The notes under the pieces are model-generated. The model saw only the letters and a list, made by a program, of their open reading frames with translations. It did no database searches and had not been told where the DNA came from. Source: Lineus longissimus (Eukaryota > Nemertea > Pilidiophora > Heteronemertea > Lineidae). Taken from it: a DNA stretch of 64,000 nucleotides. How positions within the stretch are numbered: position 1 is the stretch's first letter; every line of letters begins with the position of its first letter. The stretch is taken from positions 3,226,501-3,290,500 of the forward strand of contig NC_088315.1 of assembly GCF_910592395.1 (NCBI RefSeq). The letters run 5' to 3'. Of the stretch, positions 13,001-28,255 are shown one piece after another. A program made the translations under genes and the position numbers.

Positions 13001-14900
13001 ATTTTGTGGCTTCGTAAAAAATATCAACATGTGATTGTGCAATAAACCATTAGGTAATGAGTGTAATTCTAGAGATTGCTAAATGCATTACATTTGATAC
13101 GGCTTCAGCGATAGTGAGTTATATGATCATATGATGCATCGTCGATCAGGCAATTCAGATTTGTTTGGGTTGCTCGTTGGAGCAAAGGGAAGAAAAAAAT
13201 GCCACACCCGACTAACTTTACTTTCAATCTCCAGATTGGTCTGCAGTATCACGGACGAGTTCATATTTTCACTGTAACAAATCTACACAATGCATGTTTG
13301 TCAAAATGTCCCTTTTAGAATGTCACAAACCAACCTTTATAGATTCGTCACTGAGTCCTGCACTGTCATATCAAGGACCTACGTCCGTGATTACAGCGAG
13401 TCGTCTTCTGTATTTTCTGATAAATTAGAATAGTTCCTATAGCTGTCGAAACATGATAATTCGTGTTTTTATAGTCTTGAATGTTATCGGGAGGAAGCAT
13501 TAAGTTGGGATGGTATCGAAGCACTAAGTAAATGGCAAAATATACATGACTTTGTATTTTGTGACTTATTATCTAAGGCGTCTGAACTAACAAGATGATA
13601 CGTACTTAACAGATCGTTGTTCAAATATATACTCATATATAACTTGTTTTATGATCAATTATATGTGTTATGCATAGCTAACTTGATACTATAATTGACC
13701 AAAAATATCTGCGGGTTACGTAATTTTTGATAGTTCAGACAACATATACATGTAGCCGGGGCACGTTGTGTGAGATATCCTTCATCCTCCAGAAAGCGGC
13801 ATATAGACATGTGTATTTTTATAAACATCTTAATTATTGAGTAGAGCTAGATGATTACTAACCTTAATGACTTTATTTGGTCTATCATATATACTTCACG
13901 TAGCTCTCCGCTCTCCGTTATTCCATTGGTAAACCATCTCATAATCAACCGCACAGAATGGGACTGGTTGACTGCATGAGTAAGTTTGCATGATTCTGAG
14001 ACCCAAGGAGACAATTTTTTATTGACACCCTTACTTTTACACCTTTTTCGTATCTTCTCAACAAAAAAAACATCTTTGCGACTTAGAGCATGGTGCGACA
14101 TTTTGGATTGTACAGCCAAATCACCCACAACTTGTACAAGAGCATCAACAACTATACCAGGGTTTTATATCAGCTCGTATTTTCACCAGCCTATAGACAG
14201 AAAGGAGGCTTTGTGGTCAATGATACAGGAGTGCACCTCTACTAACGAAATACACTCGTTGGAACAACAGCCCCAAAGAAATCGGCCAACCCCGCATTCT
14301 ACCACAACTTGATCGGGAGGCTGACGCGAGCACAAAGCATAACGATGGCTCTCGGCTTGATGCCTTGCTCTGGTTACAAATATCACAAACGCAACAATTG
14401 TTTACTGTTAGCTCATCGTAAACAAGGTTTTACTTAGCTTTGTTTATGTTGCGCAACAAGTTGATTCAAATCGATATTCGACGGAAGAACCAGCCATACA
14501 GGCGATTGATAAATAGAGCATTAATTAGTCACTTTATGGCCAACATTAATCGGCAATTACTGTGGTAGCTGGTAGGCGTTCTGAGAGTTGTGGGTGAAGC
14601 AGCGTCTAACAGAATGGATCGCGGTTAGTGAGTTGTAAATTGAATAAATATAAGATATCTCTGTCGAAGTCACCATAATTCCTGTACCAATGCATACAAT
14701 TTCTGACGCACGAACTACATTCCCAACATTCCAACATGTAGAGGTTTTTCCCAACTCATCACTCAATAAACGTACTCGGTAATATCGTTGTTGGTTACAT
14801 TCAATTCAGTCGCTATGGTTTACGAAAGCTCTCTGATTCGTGAGAACATTCCCTATAGAACACCCGGTCAATCGTAGAAAGCGGATTAGGTGACTGTTAC
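10100..14900. other. Intergenic region, no supported gene
   Basis: A+T-rich DNA with only short, unconvincing reading frames. It holds a C homopolymer at about 11399-11417. There is a somewhat promoter-like stretch at about 11640-12030: TATATATAT at about 11664, then G+C-richer sequence ending in a donor-like AAG/GTAGGG near 12029. That stretch could be a 5' non-coding exon of a downstream plus-strand gene, but nothing in the sequence proves it. Confidence 0.5.
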
Positions 14901-17900
14901 GGTAGAAAACAGCTTCAAATGGTTTCCTATTGTTACACCAATTTCATCGTATCGACCGCTGAATTTGATGTAATCAACAAGTGTGCCGAGGTCTGTTTCT
15001 TCCGAGACACATCTTTGAAGTACTCCAAGCTGGTTTCTCTCCCTTTTTTTCTCATTTTGTTTTCTGTGTTAAGATGTTTTAAGTCGATAACAATTCCATC
15101 ATTTGGACTGGCTTGGCATTGTGTTATGCTGATTGAATTCTTGCATGATAGGAATGAAACTAAAGACGACGCCCGGGTGAGGATAGTGCGATGTCCACAG
15201 ACTGAACCGTGTCCACTGTGGTCTGGCCGTCGTATCAGCCTTCATGTTTATGCATTTGTTAGGAAGGGACAGTTTGTGCTTTGTCCAGGCAGATCGCAGA
15301 TCGCGTGTGGGGATTCTTCAAAGGCAATGCTGCCCACTCGCTCAGATAACATCAGGCTATAGAGGCGTCCGCTGTGGTATCTTTGCACCTAAAGGACTGT
15401 TTACTCAGCTTCTTTGATCAGATAACCTTTCCGATTTTTTTATATAGTACAGAAGGCGCAAAAAAGTGTTCAGCGTTGAAGTAATTTGGTGCTATGGAAG
15501 TGAGTTCACTGGCGCCGGGCGAACAGACTTTCCATGATTTTTCGCGTCGCCGGCAGTAAGCGTCCCAGACTCGAGTCACTCAAAGTGACATTCTTTGCAA
15601 GAGCATCTGATTCATGCGACCACGGATTTCTATAAGATAGTGCGACACAGCAAACGAATCCAGAAACAAATCGTGCGTCCGCCATGTCCACCGGGAAACG
15701 TGGGTCATATTCCCGCGAATGACGTCACTTTCCTCGACGTAAATCACGACATCGGCACAATTTGCGTTTATACCGATTTTTACCGGAAACATTTTCAAAT
15801 AGCTGGAAGCTTGGTTAAAAACCTCTTTTCAAAAGCTTTATCATTTTTGTATGTTTATCTTTAGCACAATTGGAAATTAGATATTGGTTTTGCCCAAGGA
15901 TAACGTACTTGGCGAGGGAACAATATTTCATTCAGTGGCGTTAATATGATAAATTGAGGCAATCATTAAACGAATCAGGTATTGATAAAGGTTATAGGCT
16001 TTGAATCCCTTTGGCTTAGGTTCTAAAACGGGCCCATGTTTTATTTACTTGAAGGAAAGTTATCAAACAGCACATCGTGATAACAGGCGTGGCCCGGCCT
16101 ATACACTCCGGACGCAGTGGGCCGGCCTCATTCCTCACCCTAAGGAGACCCAATTAGGATGACGCAATGGACTGCCCCGGGAGTCTAGGCCAGGCCATGA
16201 CAAATTAACTGCCCGGCGCTCGACTGTCACTAACATTGATATTCGCAGTGTAGCTCTGGTCCGCAGACACCGATGTCGGGGAAAAAAACTTTGGGGAACA
16301 CAGCAAGACATCGAAAATGACAAGCCACTTCATCTGTGCCACAGGACTGTAAATATGGTGTCCATATAACACTAGGATGAACACAGAAGAACGACGGGAT
16401 GTATGAAGGAGTTGCCCATCCTGCCCGTGAAAACATCACTGGACCCGACCTTTTCCGTGCTGCAGCAGACCTGTTACAAGTTTGCATGCATTAATAGTTG
16501 ATCACATGGCGTTCCGTTTAATTGTACATCGCACAATTTAATCTATACTTTGTTGTTTTTCAAACAACCATATTGTTTTGCAATGAACGAACCCACATTG
16601 ATTTACTGGTAAATCGTTACAAAATAAATGTTGCATCAGAATTAGGCAATTAATAGCCCTTTGGCATAGCTCGGTATCATTAAACTGTAAACGCGATACT
16701 TGTTGGCTTGATACCATTGGCTTTTATATGGCATAATCGCCAAACCTATATATTGGATTTGATGAAATAAGTTTTTAATTGAAGAAATGAATTTGAAGTA
16801 ATTTTACCGATCATGACGAAATCGACTTTGTACAAAACTATCTCAAGGATGAGATATATACATGTACATGTAGGGAATCTGAATGTCTAACTGAAAAATC
16901 TTTATCTGCTCTTATCAGTTGGACTTTTTGACCGGTGTATACTTTCCAAAGTCACAGACACCAACACATTGCCCTACTAGGATCCCGTCGACCTTTTACC
17001 GCTTAAGGACGCCCGAATGAATGAGTATGAAACACGCTTTGACGGGCTTAAGGAAGTTACCAACAAAGAAAGCAACTGGCCGGACATTTTTACAGACAAA
17101 ATGTCAACTTTGTGCAAACCATATGGCCATCAAGTTCGGTACCTTTGCCTGGAAATTTTTCCCAAAGATGAAAGAAAATGCGGTTGGGAAACACTTTTTG
17201 TGCCAACCTCGCAGTTTACAGCATCTGTAGCCCAGAAACAAAGTAGTCGATTTCAAGTGGGGAGATTATTGGTTAACTATCAATCTCAGTAGTCTTGTTC
17301 TGAAAAAGATCAGTTTTACCTTTTACAATGTATCACATTGATACATGTGTTAAACGATGTGTTTTTAGATTTTGAATAAAGTCTTGCGAATACTTTGAGA
17401 GAACGCTCACAGTCAGTTCCTCACTCGATAAGCAAAAACGCAATAGGCTAATCATGATTTGCCCGGGGGAGAAAATTCAAACATTCAACCCTCACCTATC
17501 TTCATCTAATCGGCGTCATTCGTATTGGAAATATTTCACCTTAAAATTTATCTAATTTTGAACAGGCACATACCAAGATAATGGAAGAGGTGTCTAGTTG
17601 TTAGCTGAAATAAAGAAGGGCTTCCCTAAGGGTTTAAGCATGGTGACTTGACATAGCTAATTTGATGAATTTGTTATATTTTGACATGTGTTTCATAAGA
17701 GAGATATGGTACTTAATTTGTCTTCCATATATCGGGCGGGTGTTATGAAAATGATCCGGTGATAGAGCGTGATCTTTGGATTTCTTACAGAGTGTTATAC
17801 ACGAAAAGGTAACACGACACGTTAATTCTTAATGCTTATTTTATTTCATGAAAACTTTTTTCCCGAGAAATGTTAGTCCTTGTTTTTGGGGTCTGACCGA

Positions 17901-20900
17901 CAAGAACATTTCGATGAACATTTCAGGGACTTTAATCAAACGAATTCTTGCCGGATGAATATTTCAGGCATGTCGTCATGAACGAGATCGAAATGATAAA
18001 AATATATCTTTTATGACCAACTCAATCTGTTTATTGGAGTAAACAACCCTAAATAACAAATCAATTAAATGCATTATCATGATGGTGCCTATACTTCTGG
18101 GTTTATGACATATTGATGATCCAGATTCGGCGACTATTTATAATACACGGTGATTTAGAATATAAGGCTTTCAATTCATCGCCTGAATCATCTCGACCAT
18201 CAAGGGTTAACATGGACATTCATCATCTGCATCTCAACGGTTTTTTCTCAATTCAACATATAATTGGTCAATTTTATTCATATATTAAAAATGATGACTG
18301 CATTGCGAACCGTCAAATTACCTTGACATTTGAAAAGAAATATCTTGGAAAATGCACCAGAAATGAAACTGCATCTATTATATCTCAGTGCACCCGTATC
18401 AATAGGTACTCATAAAGACCTACTTGGTATTAATGATATTGTTAATATGACGTGTTTCGTAATGGACCTGGGATTTACGGCGAAGCGAAGCATTTCAGAA
18501 ATGCCCCTCGGTTCGTGAATCCGCCCATCATACGTACATCTCCAATCTGCTTGCGCCATCTTGACTACATGGACACCGTAAACTAGCAAGAAATAGACAT
18601 GTATCAATCATCTCATTCATCTCATTGACATTCTCATCAACTAATTGAGCGAAGATTTCTCAATAAATGATTGTTGGTGAAACATTTTTGGTTTCCGTGG
18701 TTTCCAAGCGCAGTATAAGTGTGAGCGCACGTCATGCGATCCAGTCTCCCGATTCTCCGTTTGTTAGCGGTGTGGGCTCCGTATATGATTGATGGTAAGA
18801 GAACACATTGATCCATTTGAGGACATGGGCCCTATCCCTAAGTTTTACCTTGAAGAGTGTAATACACACATGCTGATCTGCCAAAGGCGGCATGGTGACA
18901 GAATTGACTTACCTGATTACAATGCCTTCGGACATTTGTTCTTGGTGGGTATAGCGAGATAAAGCCGATCCCGTGTCTCTACGCCCTCGATTGATAACAC
19001 AGTTATGATTACTACATGTAGTGTCTAATGAGAGGCCCAGGGTTTCTCGGCCAATTTTGTGATGATTGTCATCATTTTACATGAGTGTGTGATCGCAGTC
19101 TTGTGTCCTTGTCAGGCGAAATATTCTAATTCTGCGCGAGTGGTAATTTGGGGTCCATGCTGCGGGCACTCCGAATGCTACCTCTCCTCACCACACGCCT
19201 GCTCATTGCAGTGGTTTCAGATTTCAGGAAGCATGTCTCGTATGTCCTAATATATTGGACATATGTTGCGAGCTTAGTTTTGTCTCACCAAACACGAGCG
19301 TGGTGGAACTAAATTGTACGCTAAAACCGAGGTGGTACGTCACTGGGCAAGCTGTTGACTGCTTTTTGATCATGCTATACTGCATACATTTTACTCTGTA
19401 AACAGTAGAACGGTATGTTGTAACCAAGGTGATTTGAATGGCCCCAAAAGGATGGCGTGACTCAAAAACTCCCAAGTTTAAACTTTTCGCTGCCCTTTCT
19501 CTAATCAGTACCCATCTGTGTATCAATTTCATAACAGCATCGTTCATTAAAGTTATCTCCAGGGCCCTGCACTTGACCCCTGGCTACAGGTGTCTTCTTC
19601 CAGTTTGGAATTGAATAATGAACGCGATCTTGTTATCAATATCTCTGAGAATCTGTCAGATCAATGTCAGGTTCATTAGTGGTCACAGACGAAGAGTAAA
19701 TGCCAGGTTCGTTCGTTCGAATTTGAAATTCAAGTATGAGACTAGAGTGGACCAACGCCAGCGTTAGCTCAATAAGCCTCATCTCTTTCAGTAAATTTGA
19801 TATACAACAAGCATTAGGATTGAACGCTAATGTTTACTGCCAACGCCGGTTTCGCCAGCAGGTCCTGGTGCTTTTCTGAAGGGGAATTTTTCCCCTCGCA
19901 CCATTTTCGTTTGTAGGCCTAATAACTAGCATTGACAGGCTAAGTACCATCTACATGTTGCAACGATAGCTGGGTTTTAAATAAACCGAATATCTTTCTG
20001 TGGCGTCATGAATACAGTTGTGTTATCGATACACGTACATGTACCTGAATGGAAATGTAGCGGACAGATGTTTGACGGAAATCACCAAGATATAAGGATG
20101 ACGATGACCATCCTACTCATTAGATTACCCTATAGTCGCTGCCCGATGGAAATCTCCATGCCATTCAGGGCTGGCTATTGCACGGAACTAGAGGATTTCG
20201 TCGAAGTTCGCTTTTATTTTAATCCAAATCGTCAAGACCCAACATAATTTTAAGATTCAAGCTTCGCTATCTAAGTACCGACATACTTTTTGGCGTGCTC
20301 ATGAAATAATGCGTGGAGACGGGTTGCTTTTTATCGATGGATATATTTAGTTATTGTTGGGGCATAGCAATGAAAAAATGAGAAAACCTGCAGCTTTTAT
20401 AAAATTAAACCCGAAATACTCGTTAAGTTTGCCCACTGCAGGACGGGTGCATTATCCAAGTATCAAACCTCTGATGTATGAAGCGGAACACAGAATCAGA
20501 TTTCAAAAACAATTTGAAAGAATTAGGTAGTTTTTGCGCGAAAGGACATGTCCACAGGGACTGTCGGCTTCGCAGCCACTTACTACTGGTTTTTACTCTC
20601 TAGCGGATGACTAACATGTTTTAAGAGATCAGCGTGCGAGCCTAATCGTCATCAGAAATCGGTCATCAGCGCCCACGAACCAGCAATAAACACACCCAAG
20701 TACATGTATATCGGAGTTTTATATACTTGTTATCGAATATCGGTTGACTTCCGCGAAAGCTGAAGACCACGGCGATGAAGCTGGTGACTATCAAATGCAA
20801 CTTATCCTTTTGGCGCAAATTGCACCAAAGCATAAAGATAATCCATGACATAAGGCTGAAAATCGGAATAAAATTTAATGAAATGCTATGTGATTTGGCA

Positions 20901-21450
20901 GCAAAATCAGAAGACCTCTTTTGCCGCAAACAGATTAGCCCATTTCCGTATTCAGACTACCACGATTCCTCTCATTTGAAAGAGGTACAATAATTTGGCC
21001 ATGAGGAAATAAACTGGTATACATATCAAGAGGTAACTCCGTATTACTAAAATGGTCAGCTCTGTTGAGACCTATTTACTCCCCAATTTGCTATTTATCG
21101 GACCTCTTTCTGCCCACAATGCAACAATCTCTCATGCCAGTATCCGGCGTTATCTATTTTCGGTAGGCCTGATGTACTCTATCGATTAGGAGGCCTTACG
21201 CCGAATATTATGTGAATCACAAATAGCCTGCTCCAGCTCAATCTGTCTATACTAACCAGAACCATGTACGTTTACGACCTGTTGTCGCTTTGCAATTTCT
21301 CAGCTCACAGTCACAAGGGGCTACTTGCAGCGTGAAGTCGTACCAGAAGTGATAGATTCGTCTGTTGTGCCGGATTCTGGGACCGGCCTTACATTATGAC
21401 TAAAAGGGTTATGCCCAAACATATAAACGACACTACATGACGGCGATACT
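14900..21450. other. Intergenic region with one family A repeat
   Basis: No coding exon with family similarity was recognised on either strand. Open frames such as 14919-15362 (+) and 17017-17292 (+) lack recognisable domains or flanking splice logic. One family A repeat copy lies at 16101-16186 and an ACATGTACATGTA palindrome at about 16860-16873. Confidence 0.5.
16101..16186. repeat. Dispersed repeat family A, copy 2
   Basis: The most complete copy. It runs from TACACTCCGGACGCAGTGGG through CCTCATTCCTCACCCTAAGG, GAGACCCAATTAGGATGACG and CAATGGACTGCC to GGGAGTC. Confidence 0.7.
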
Positions 21451-21460
21451 GTAACGCTAG

Positions 21461-21505
21461 TGACGTCATCATTTGATACGCAAGTTTGTCGTGGCGAGTA
21501 TATAG
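21461..21505 (+). promoter_or_regulatory. Candidate core promoter: CRE plus TATA box
   Basis: A perfect cAMP-response element TGACGTCA (21461-21468) lies about 30 bp upstream of a TATATA box (21499-21504). The pair is typical of neuroendocrine promoters. The nearest downstream plus-strand coding exon starts at 32682 and is preceded by a splice acceptor, so that gene needs an upstream non-coding exon. Linking the two is inference only. Confidence 0.3.
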
Positions 21506-21599
21506 CGCTTCGATTGTGTGGGGTTTTTTACTTTTTTACCGCATCTGATTGCGGTTGGCGCCCGTAATTAAGATCATACAGTCACCCGCTGGGTTAATC

Positions 21600-24500
21600 A
21601 ATATTGCGCTGTAGATGAGCGCAGAAAATTAGATCCCGCTCGAAAATGGCAGCAAAGTTCGTCACAATTTCGTCGATCTGAGCCGTTATTATTGCATTTC
21701 ATAAGCAAATTCCAGTGTGAAATTTTCTCAATCAGAATTAGGTTACCCTCAAAGGATATTTAGATTTTTGAGGATCAGTTTATTTCCTACTAAGGGCGCA
21801 TTGTAGCGTAAGAAGTGTTCCGTTAATTGCGTTGTTGGGCCAATCTTGCGGCGATAAAAAACGATGTTGCTGATAGCGCTTTTGCATCGAAACGCTTTTT
21901 ACTATACGGGAGTAGGTAACATAAATCTCCGAGACACTCGAAACACTCTAATGTAAGGCCGTAATCTACGGCATTGGTATCTCTCGTTATAAATCCTTGA
22001 ATAATCAATAATTACCAATGCTAATGGGAGGGCTATACCTCCTGTGACAAGGTTTTCTTGGTGGCTAATCGTGCAAAGTTCCATTTTGAGTTGAACGCCC
22101 CCTAATTATGCATCAAAAGATCTGTTTGTTTGATGGGGGTTAAATTCATCGACCTTAGTGTCAACAGTTCAAGATGTTTGCCGAAGACTTGTCAGGCTGT
22201 TCAGGCAATCTCCACCTGATGTCGTTGGCTTTAATGACCATTAACGATAGGTTAGGAGTTAATGGTGGACGATACAGTTTGCTGTGATTATGGATAATAT
22301 CTATATTTGCAATCGAGGAATCATGGAGCAAATGGGCGATTCCAAGAAAGGGGATGCCATCTGTGGGTGGATTCCTAATAATATCCATCATTCATCGCCA
22401 ACCATCGTCCTCACTCTTCAAGATTAGACCTATCCTTGTCCGATATCAAAGTTTACAACGACGGAATCAAACCTATGTTTCATGACGTAATTTTTGGGAT
22501 GAACATCTGCGCAAGTTACCGGCCGTGACCGTAAAAAAATTCAGATTTTTTATATATCAAAATATCATGCCGTCATGTATTCTGACGTCGACTGTACATC
22601 CGCTCGCGCTGACTGAAGGGACAGCTTTACTCTACAATGCCATCTCCTTTATTCCGACAAATGCCACTCTAATGCCACTCTAACTGATCATCCTTAAGAT
22701 ATTTCTTTCTATTCGTAACAGTGCATTACCAGTTGACCTTAACATGCCGGTTGGTGGTTGATGGACGGAAACAAAGAAAGAACATATTTCCGCAATATAA
22801 GTTCCAGTAAAGATAACGCACATCACCTTATGACATTAAGTTATGAATGCCCTCAACAGGAATAACTTGATTTTAGAAAATAGTTGTGTTTACATCTTAA
22901 CTCTGACTCAGTGACTTCTTATATGTATATCTTATGGCCGAAGAGATAATCGTTCTTTCTTCAGCCGAGCGGGCGGAATCTTTCTTACCTGAGTCCATTT
23001 TATTATTGCTTTGCATGAATTGGTGGGGATGTCGACTCATTTGTTTATGAGATGCACTCGCACTGGTGATCTAATTATGTGTAGGTTCGAATGACAATGC
23101 CCCACCCTTCGGAATATTTTCCCGAGGTATTGTGGATTGCAGATTACATGTACTTCAACTCGTGTCCGACAGGAAAATATAGACCAAGTATGTAACGTTT
23201 TGTATAAATAATGCAGTATTCGGTCAGTCATTGTCGTTACATTTGCGGCTAACGGTTTAAAAATTCATCGGTTTTTGTTCAACCTGAATTTTCAAAATGT
23301 ATTCATGGGCTTTACGTGAACAATTTCAAAATCTTCTTTTTAAAAGGGGGGCGTTTGCATTCACCGACCCCCTGCGTCGATGCCACCTGATGGATACCAG
23401 GATCGTGTCAACGTCAACAGATGATCGGCAACTATGTTTGCCAGCCGGGGGCACATAGCTCATCGAATTGGCGGCATCGCTGTTACTCAGCGATCCAAAT
23501 ATGCCAGCTCACATTATACTTTTTACCAGACTTTCAGACCGCTTCACTACTGAAAATACTCTGGAATTAATCGAAACGGAATCGAAATCGGGCTTTTAAC
23601 ACATTTAAATCTAACCAATAGTCAGAAACGGTTGGTTTAACAGCTCAGGCTCCTGGCAACCAAAAAGAAGCAGAGCCAAAAAGGTTTTCATCCGAAAAGA
23701 TATTTTGATCAGTTGGACTGGTTCTTCATCGTGTGGTGATCGACATATCGATCTCGAGAAAGAAATCTTCAGATTTGATTTGTTGAGATGATTGTTATAT
23801 AAGCGGAAAGAACAAATCCTTCGGATGACCGTCGGGTCAACCTGCACTCTTAGAAATATTATTCAGGATTTTTATCGGGTTTTTTCGGGAACATGGACCC
23901 GTTTTCCGATTTCTATGATTATTCTAAGAATATAAAGTTTTTCACGAGGTTCTTCGCTACTCTGAATGCGTACTACATGGTCGATACAGCAGCATGAAAA
24001 TGGGGAGGCATAGACTAAACCATTACCGATGCTGCATGGCGGTTTGTCAGCGGAGCCTTCGAGGGGGTGACAGATCGGCGAGGTCGAGAGATGGATAAGG
24101 TCAAGTGTATATACTAGTCTTTGCCTATACATGCTTCCCAAAATTGGTGGCTTGCATTGGAACTAACTTTTCCCCCTTGTCTGTAATCAAACGCATTCAA
24201 GTGTGTTGGTAAACCATGACTATCTCCTTTGTCCCTCCACCATAAGGCCTAGTTTCCCCTTATGACATCACTATTTCGGACAGTCAGCGCCCCATTTCTG
24301 GAAAGGTGTATAGTGGTGTATGTCGGGGTGTCATGGAAAAAATGCAGGAAACTTTCAAGTGCGCAGTATGTGCATCGGTTGTCGGTGGCCGGTGCTTCGG
24401 TAGTCCGTTATCATAGTTACTATACGCCAATCGGTAGAACAAAACCATGTACAACGCGCAAAGTGCGGATAAATATGATGAGGCCGCTCTGTTCTTGAGC

Positions 24501-27500
24501 ATAAGCTATAAATCTCATCATCAAACTAATTCGTCTTAGTTCGGTTGGCCATGTCCTCCATTATGATGCTGTCCTTGATACACTGACGGATGGTGACGAT
24601 GACGGATCATGCCACTGACAGATAAGACCAAGCTGGTTCAGCAACTTGTGACTTTTATCCTCAAACCTTTGATAGAAGTAAGGAGAATCATGATTATTGC
24701 CGAGTTTTACGCGATTAACCAATGTTAAATGATTTTCAAAGTTATTTAGCAATAAACCACAGCCGGACTTTTGTCTGACTCGCACTCATCGCGACGCGAG
24801 AATGAGATATGGGAGTTTATGTGTGCTGGAGGTATGCTATCATGTCACAAAGTAAAGGCTGAAATATACGACGAAAACATTGTACACACCGACACTGACA
24901 GACTGGTGGGACTGGCGGTCAGAAATGTCAGGATATCGTACCGCAAATATTAAAGCAAAAATACATGGAAATGTCAAAACTTTCAATACGATTTCACTGG
25001 AAAATTACATGTACGGGAGAGGAGGTGGTGGGTTACACAAAAGATGACGCACATTTTCTTTTTCAAGTGGTTACTTACAATGCTTCTTAAACCTTTCAAT
25101 GATATGATCTCCGGTTTCATACCTTCAATAAATGTATCCTCACCTCTCAATTTCTTTGAAATTACTCGCCGTTCAACCCCAAACCGGGTTTATATCCCTA
25201 ATGACGTTCGTATTGTGTTCTATATATCTCGACATTTAAGTCACAATTGCTGGTGTCAGCTTCCGTGAGACACCTTCAAGAAAAGCTCTCAAGACCTGAA
25301 TAGTTGACACTTATTCAAGACGGTGCCATTTAGGATAGACTGTATGATTCCACAACAATGTGGTTATGGACGTATATAAAATAACACGAATTTTTGCTAA
25401 CCAACCGGCCAAATCAGAAAGTCTTTATACCACTAGGCCATTGGGATCAGTATTCAACCATTCGTAGTTGACCCGACTTTGTAATTGATATGTGAGGTGA
25501 GAGAAAACTAAGTTGCGGTACCTGACACTCTCGTGACAAATAGCCCGCAGCAGCGGTGTATCAAACCAGATTGATTATCAGCTTCGGGAGAATTTTACAT
25601 GTGCAAAATGATAAAAAGCGTAAAAGGTTATTACATGTATTATTATATGCGTCAGAATAATTCCATCGGATTTCGAGATTTGCAGAATAAAAACTCTTTG
25701 TCCTCGAGTCAAATTTGAAATATCGAGAGGTGGAATATATTGAAAACAACTGGTGCCAGGGTGACGCCTTGATGGATAATCTGGCTTCTATTATCAAACT
25801 GTCAGCTCAATGGAAACAATAAAACGATTATTGAACTCAACTAAAATTTTATTTTGTTTGACTTGCGAATAGGATTGGGATTGTCCTAATTAATTGCGTT
25901 TAGTGTCTGCATAGTTTGTTTTAATTTCCTGCACCAATCTCCCCTGACTCGAATAGCCTGCTCGGCACAAGAATAGACTCTATTCCTCTGGTGTAGCCAA
26001 TCTTGATTAATTTCTGATAATTTCAGTATTTCATCCTCACAAATCTCAGTGTCTCGCTGATCTTTCTTTCAATGAAGTGCGTTTAGTAGCAATTATTGCA
26101 CCACACTGTGTAATGACGATGCTTTGTAATTTATCATCCAGTAAATTAATGGCATCGTGCATCAAAGAGTGGCTGCAGCAGGTGTCCTTTGGTTGGTAAC
26201 TGGAGACATCTTGGTACAAGCTGTGAATAGTAACTACCACGGGCTAGCGTAAAGACATCTTAGCCCTGGAGCTTCGACCAAGTCCTCAGGCTTTTCTCCT
26301 CACGCGTCTTCGCGTATTGACGAAGTATTAGGTACATTTTTATTAGAACTGAACCGGATCGGACCGCGCCCCGCCAATATGGAGAACCGCTGGATATATC
26401 GTCGAGATAATTTTGGCGGATGAATATTTAGTCCAGATACAACCAAGGAGTGGGTTAATATTAATTTGATAAATGGTTCGTAATGAACAAGATAATTTAG
26501 CGAACAATGACAGGCGACAGAATAATCAGATAAAGCGTTTAAGCAGTGCATACTGAATGGGATGCTGGCGAGATGTATCGGACTCGTCCTATAAGAGCGA
26601 CTCTCTGTGTCGTTTAACCCCCTGGCAGTGTTGCCTCGATGCCAACAACTGAACTACATGTACTTGGAAATTCTCGGAAAATCACAACTGCTAGGGTTCC
26701 GTAGCGTGAGAATCGTGATATCACAATCACGACTGACGTGGCATTTCATTCAAGAAATAGATTAGTCATTTGTTATCATGATTAATCGTTATGATGGCTC
26801 CTGGCTGTCAAATTTGCGCTTCATTCATGATCATCAGGACCCTAATTAAGAGACATAACGTAATACATTTTACACATCCAGGTACCATTTATTCTTTCTT
26901 GAGGGGGGGGGGGGCTTGGACAAAAAAAGTCATGAAATACATATCTCATCAAATAAGCGATAGGCTTTTATCAGCAACAACCAATACAGCATTTATTGTA
27001 AACATTGCCATAATCTATTCTTGGTCAATCTCACGTTCTGCATGCACTGACAATGAAGATTTGCATCCAAACTCGACAAATAATTGAAGAATATTCAGTC
27101 TGTGCTTCCGTGTGACTTCAATTTGGTAATTGACAAAACATTGCAGCTGCGGTGAAAAAGAACATATTCTTTGAAGTTACACTGGGGAAATTTAAGATGA
27201 CGTGCTGGCAAAGTGGTTTGAGGTGACATGTTAGTCCGAAAGGTCAGTTGTTCAAAGGTAAGTGATTTTGCTCTTACTTATCAACTGAAAGCCATGGGGA
27301 CTTTAAAATAGCGGGACTATTTTTCGCGGCTTTACGGAAAATATCGCGCGATCTGTTTGCTGAAACCGTGATATCACGATTTTTCCTAACGTGACAGGTC
27401 ATTCATGCAACTCTAACTCACGTGGCATTTCAGTTTGGAACGACATCGTCATATCTGTAATTCGTGCGTGCTGAATTAGTGCCTAGTTGATCATGTTCAT

Positions 27501-28250
27501 CGCGAGTCAATCGTTCATTTCTTTGGTATGTATGATAATTAATCGGAGAACAACCTCTGAATTAACCATGTAGACGAAACTTAATCTCGACTCATGTAAC
27601 ATCTTGGGGAGAAAAAAAGACATCTCCATTATTATATAAACGGCTGTTCTATCACTACGCAGTTTCGTATATTTTCTGCAGAACGGTGCTACTTAGGCAC
27701 TTGAAGTTCAATGAGACTGATTAAAACCTTCTTGGAAATAATCACCAGATGTAGTTGTTATTTTTGATATCATTCTTGCATCAGTGATTTGAACCACACG
27801 TATGTGACATTTGGCTTAAACCTGAGAAACATGAAAAAACCGTGACATTTTTGGGACGTGTTTGGTTTTTTCATGACGCATGTTGTACGCGTCAAGTGGA
27901 CAATTTTTAGAAAAACAAGTAAAGGAACATATTAATATGTTATGCGAATTTGCCTGATGACCCATGCAAGGTTACTTAAAGGAAACATGAATGTCCCATT
28001 AGTGATCACTTCGTGTAGAGTTATCCATCTCCAATTGAAACGTTTGATATAACAATCACTTCTTTAACTAATTATATGTCAGAACCGTTCTGAAATGTCA
28101 TGTACGCATGTTTAAAAATCGTCTTCCTTAACATTACTTGATGACCTGTAACTTCGTTGTTGTGCAACATTTCTCCTATCTGTCTCCAATTCGGGTTCCC
28201 TGGAGGGGTAGATGTTGCATCTGAGATCAATATAGTCAGTCCGCTTCCCA
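21600..28250. other. Intergenic region, repeats only
   Basis: No supported gene. It contains a family B repeat at 25720-25768, a G homopolymer at about 26904-26914 and scattered short ORFs with no recognisable domain. Confidence 0.5.
25720..25768. repeat. Dispersed repeat family B, copy 2
   Basis: AAATATCGAGAGGTGGAATA followed by TATTGAAAACAACTGGTGCC and AGGGTGACG matches the core of the other four copies. Confidence 0.65.
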
Positions 28251-28255
28251 ACTTA

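Noticed and set aside
14919-15362. 147-codon plus-strand ORF
   Set aside because: Composition and lack of any motif suggest chance; no splice or promoter context supports it.
19059-19250. Cys-containing 63-codon ORF considered as a third cysteine-rich peptide
   Set aside because: No signal-peptide exon, pro-region or consistent splice phases nearby.
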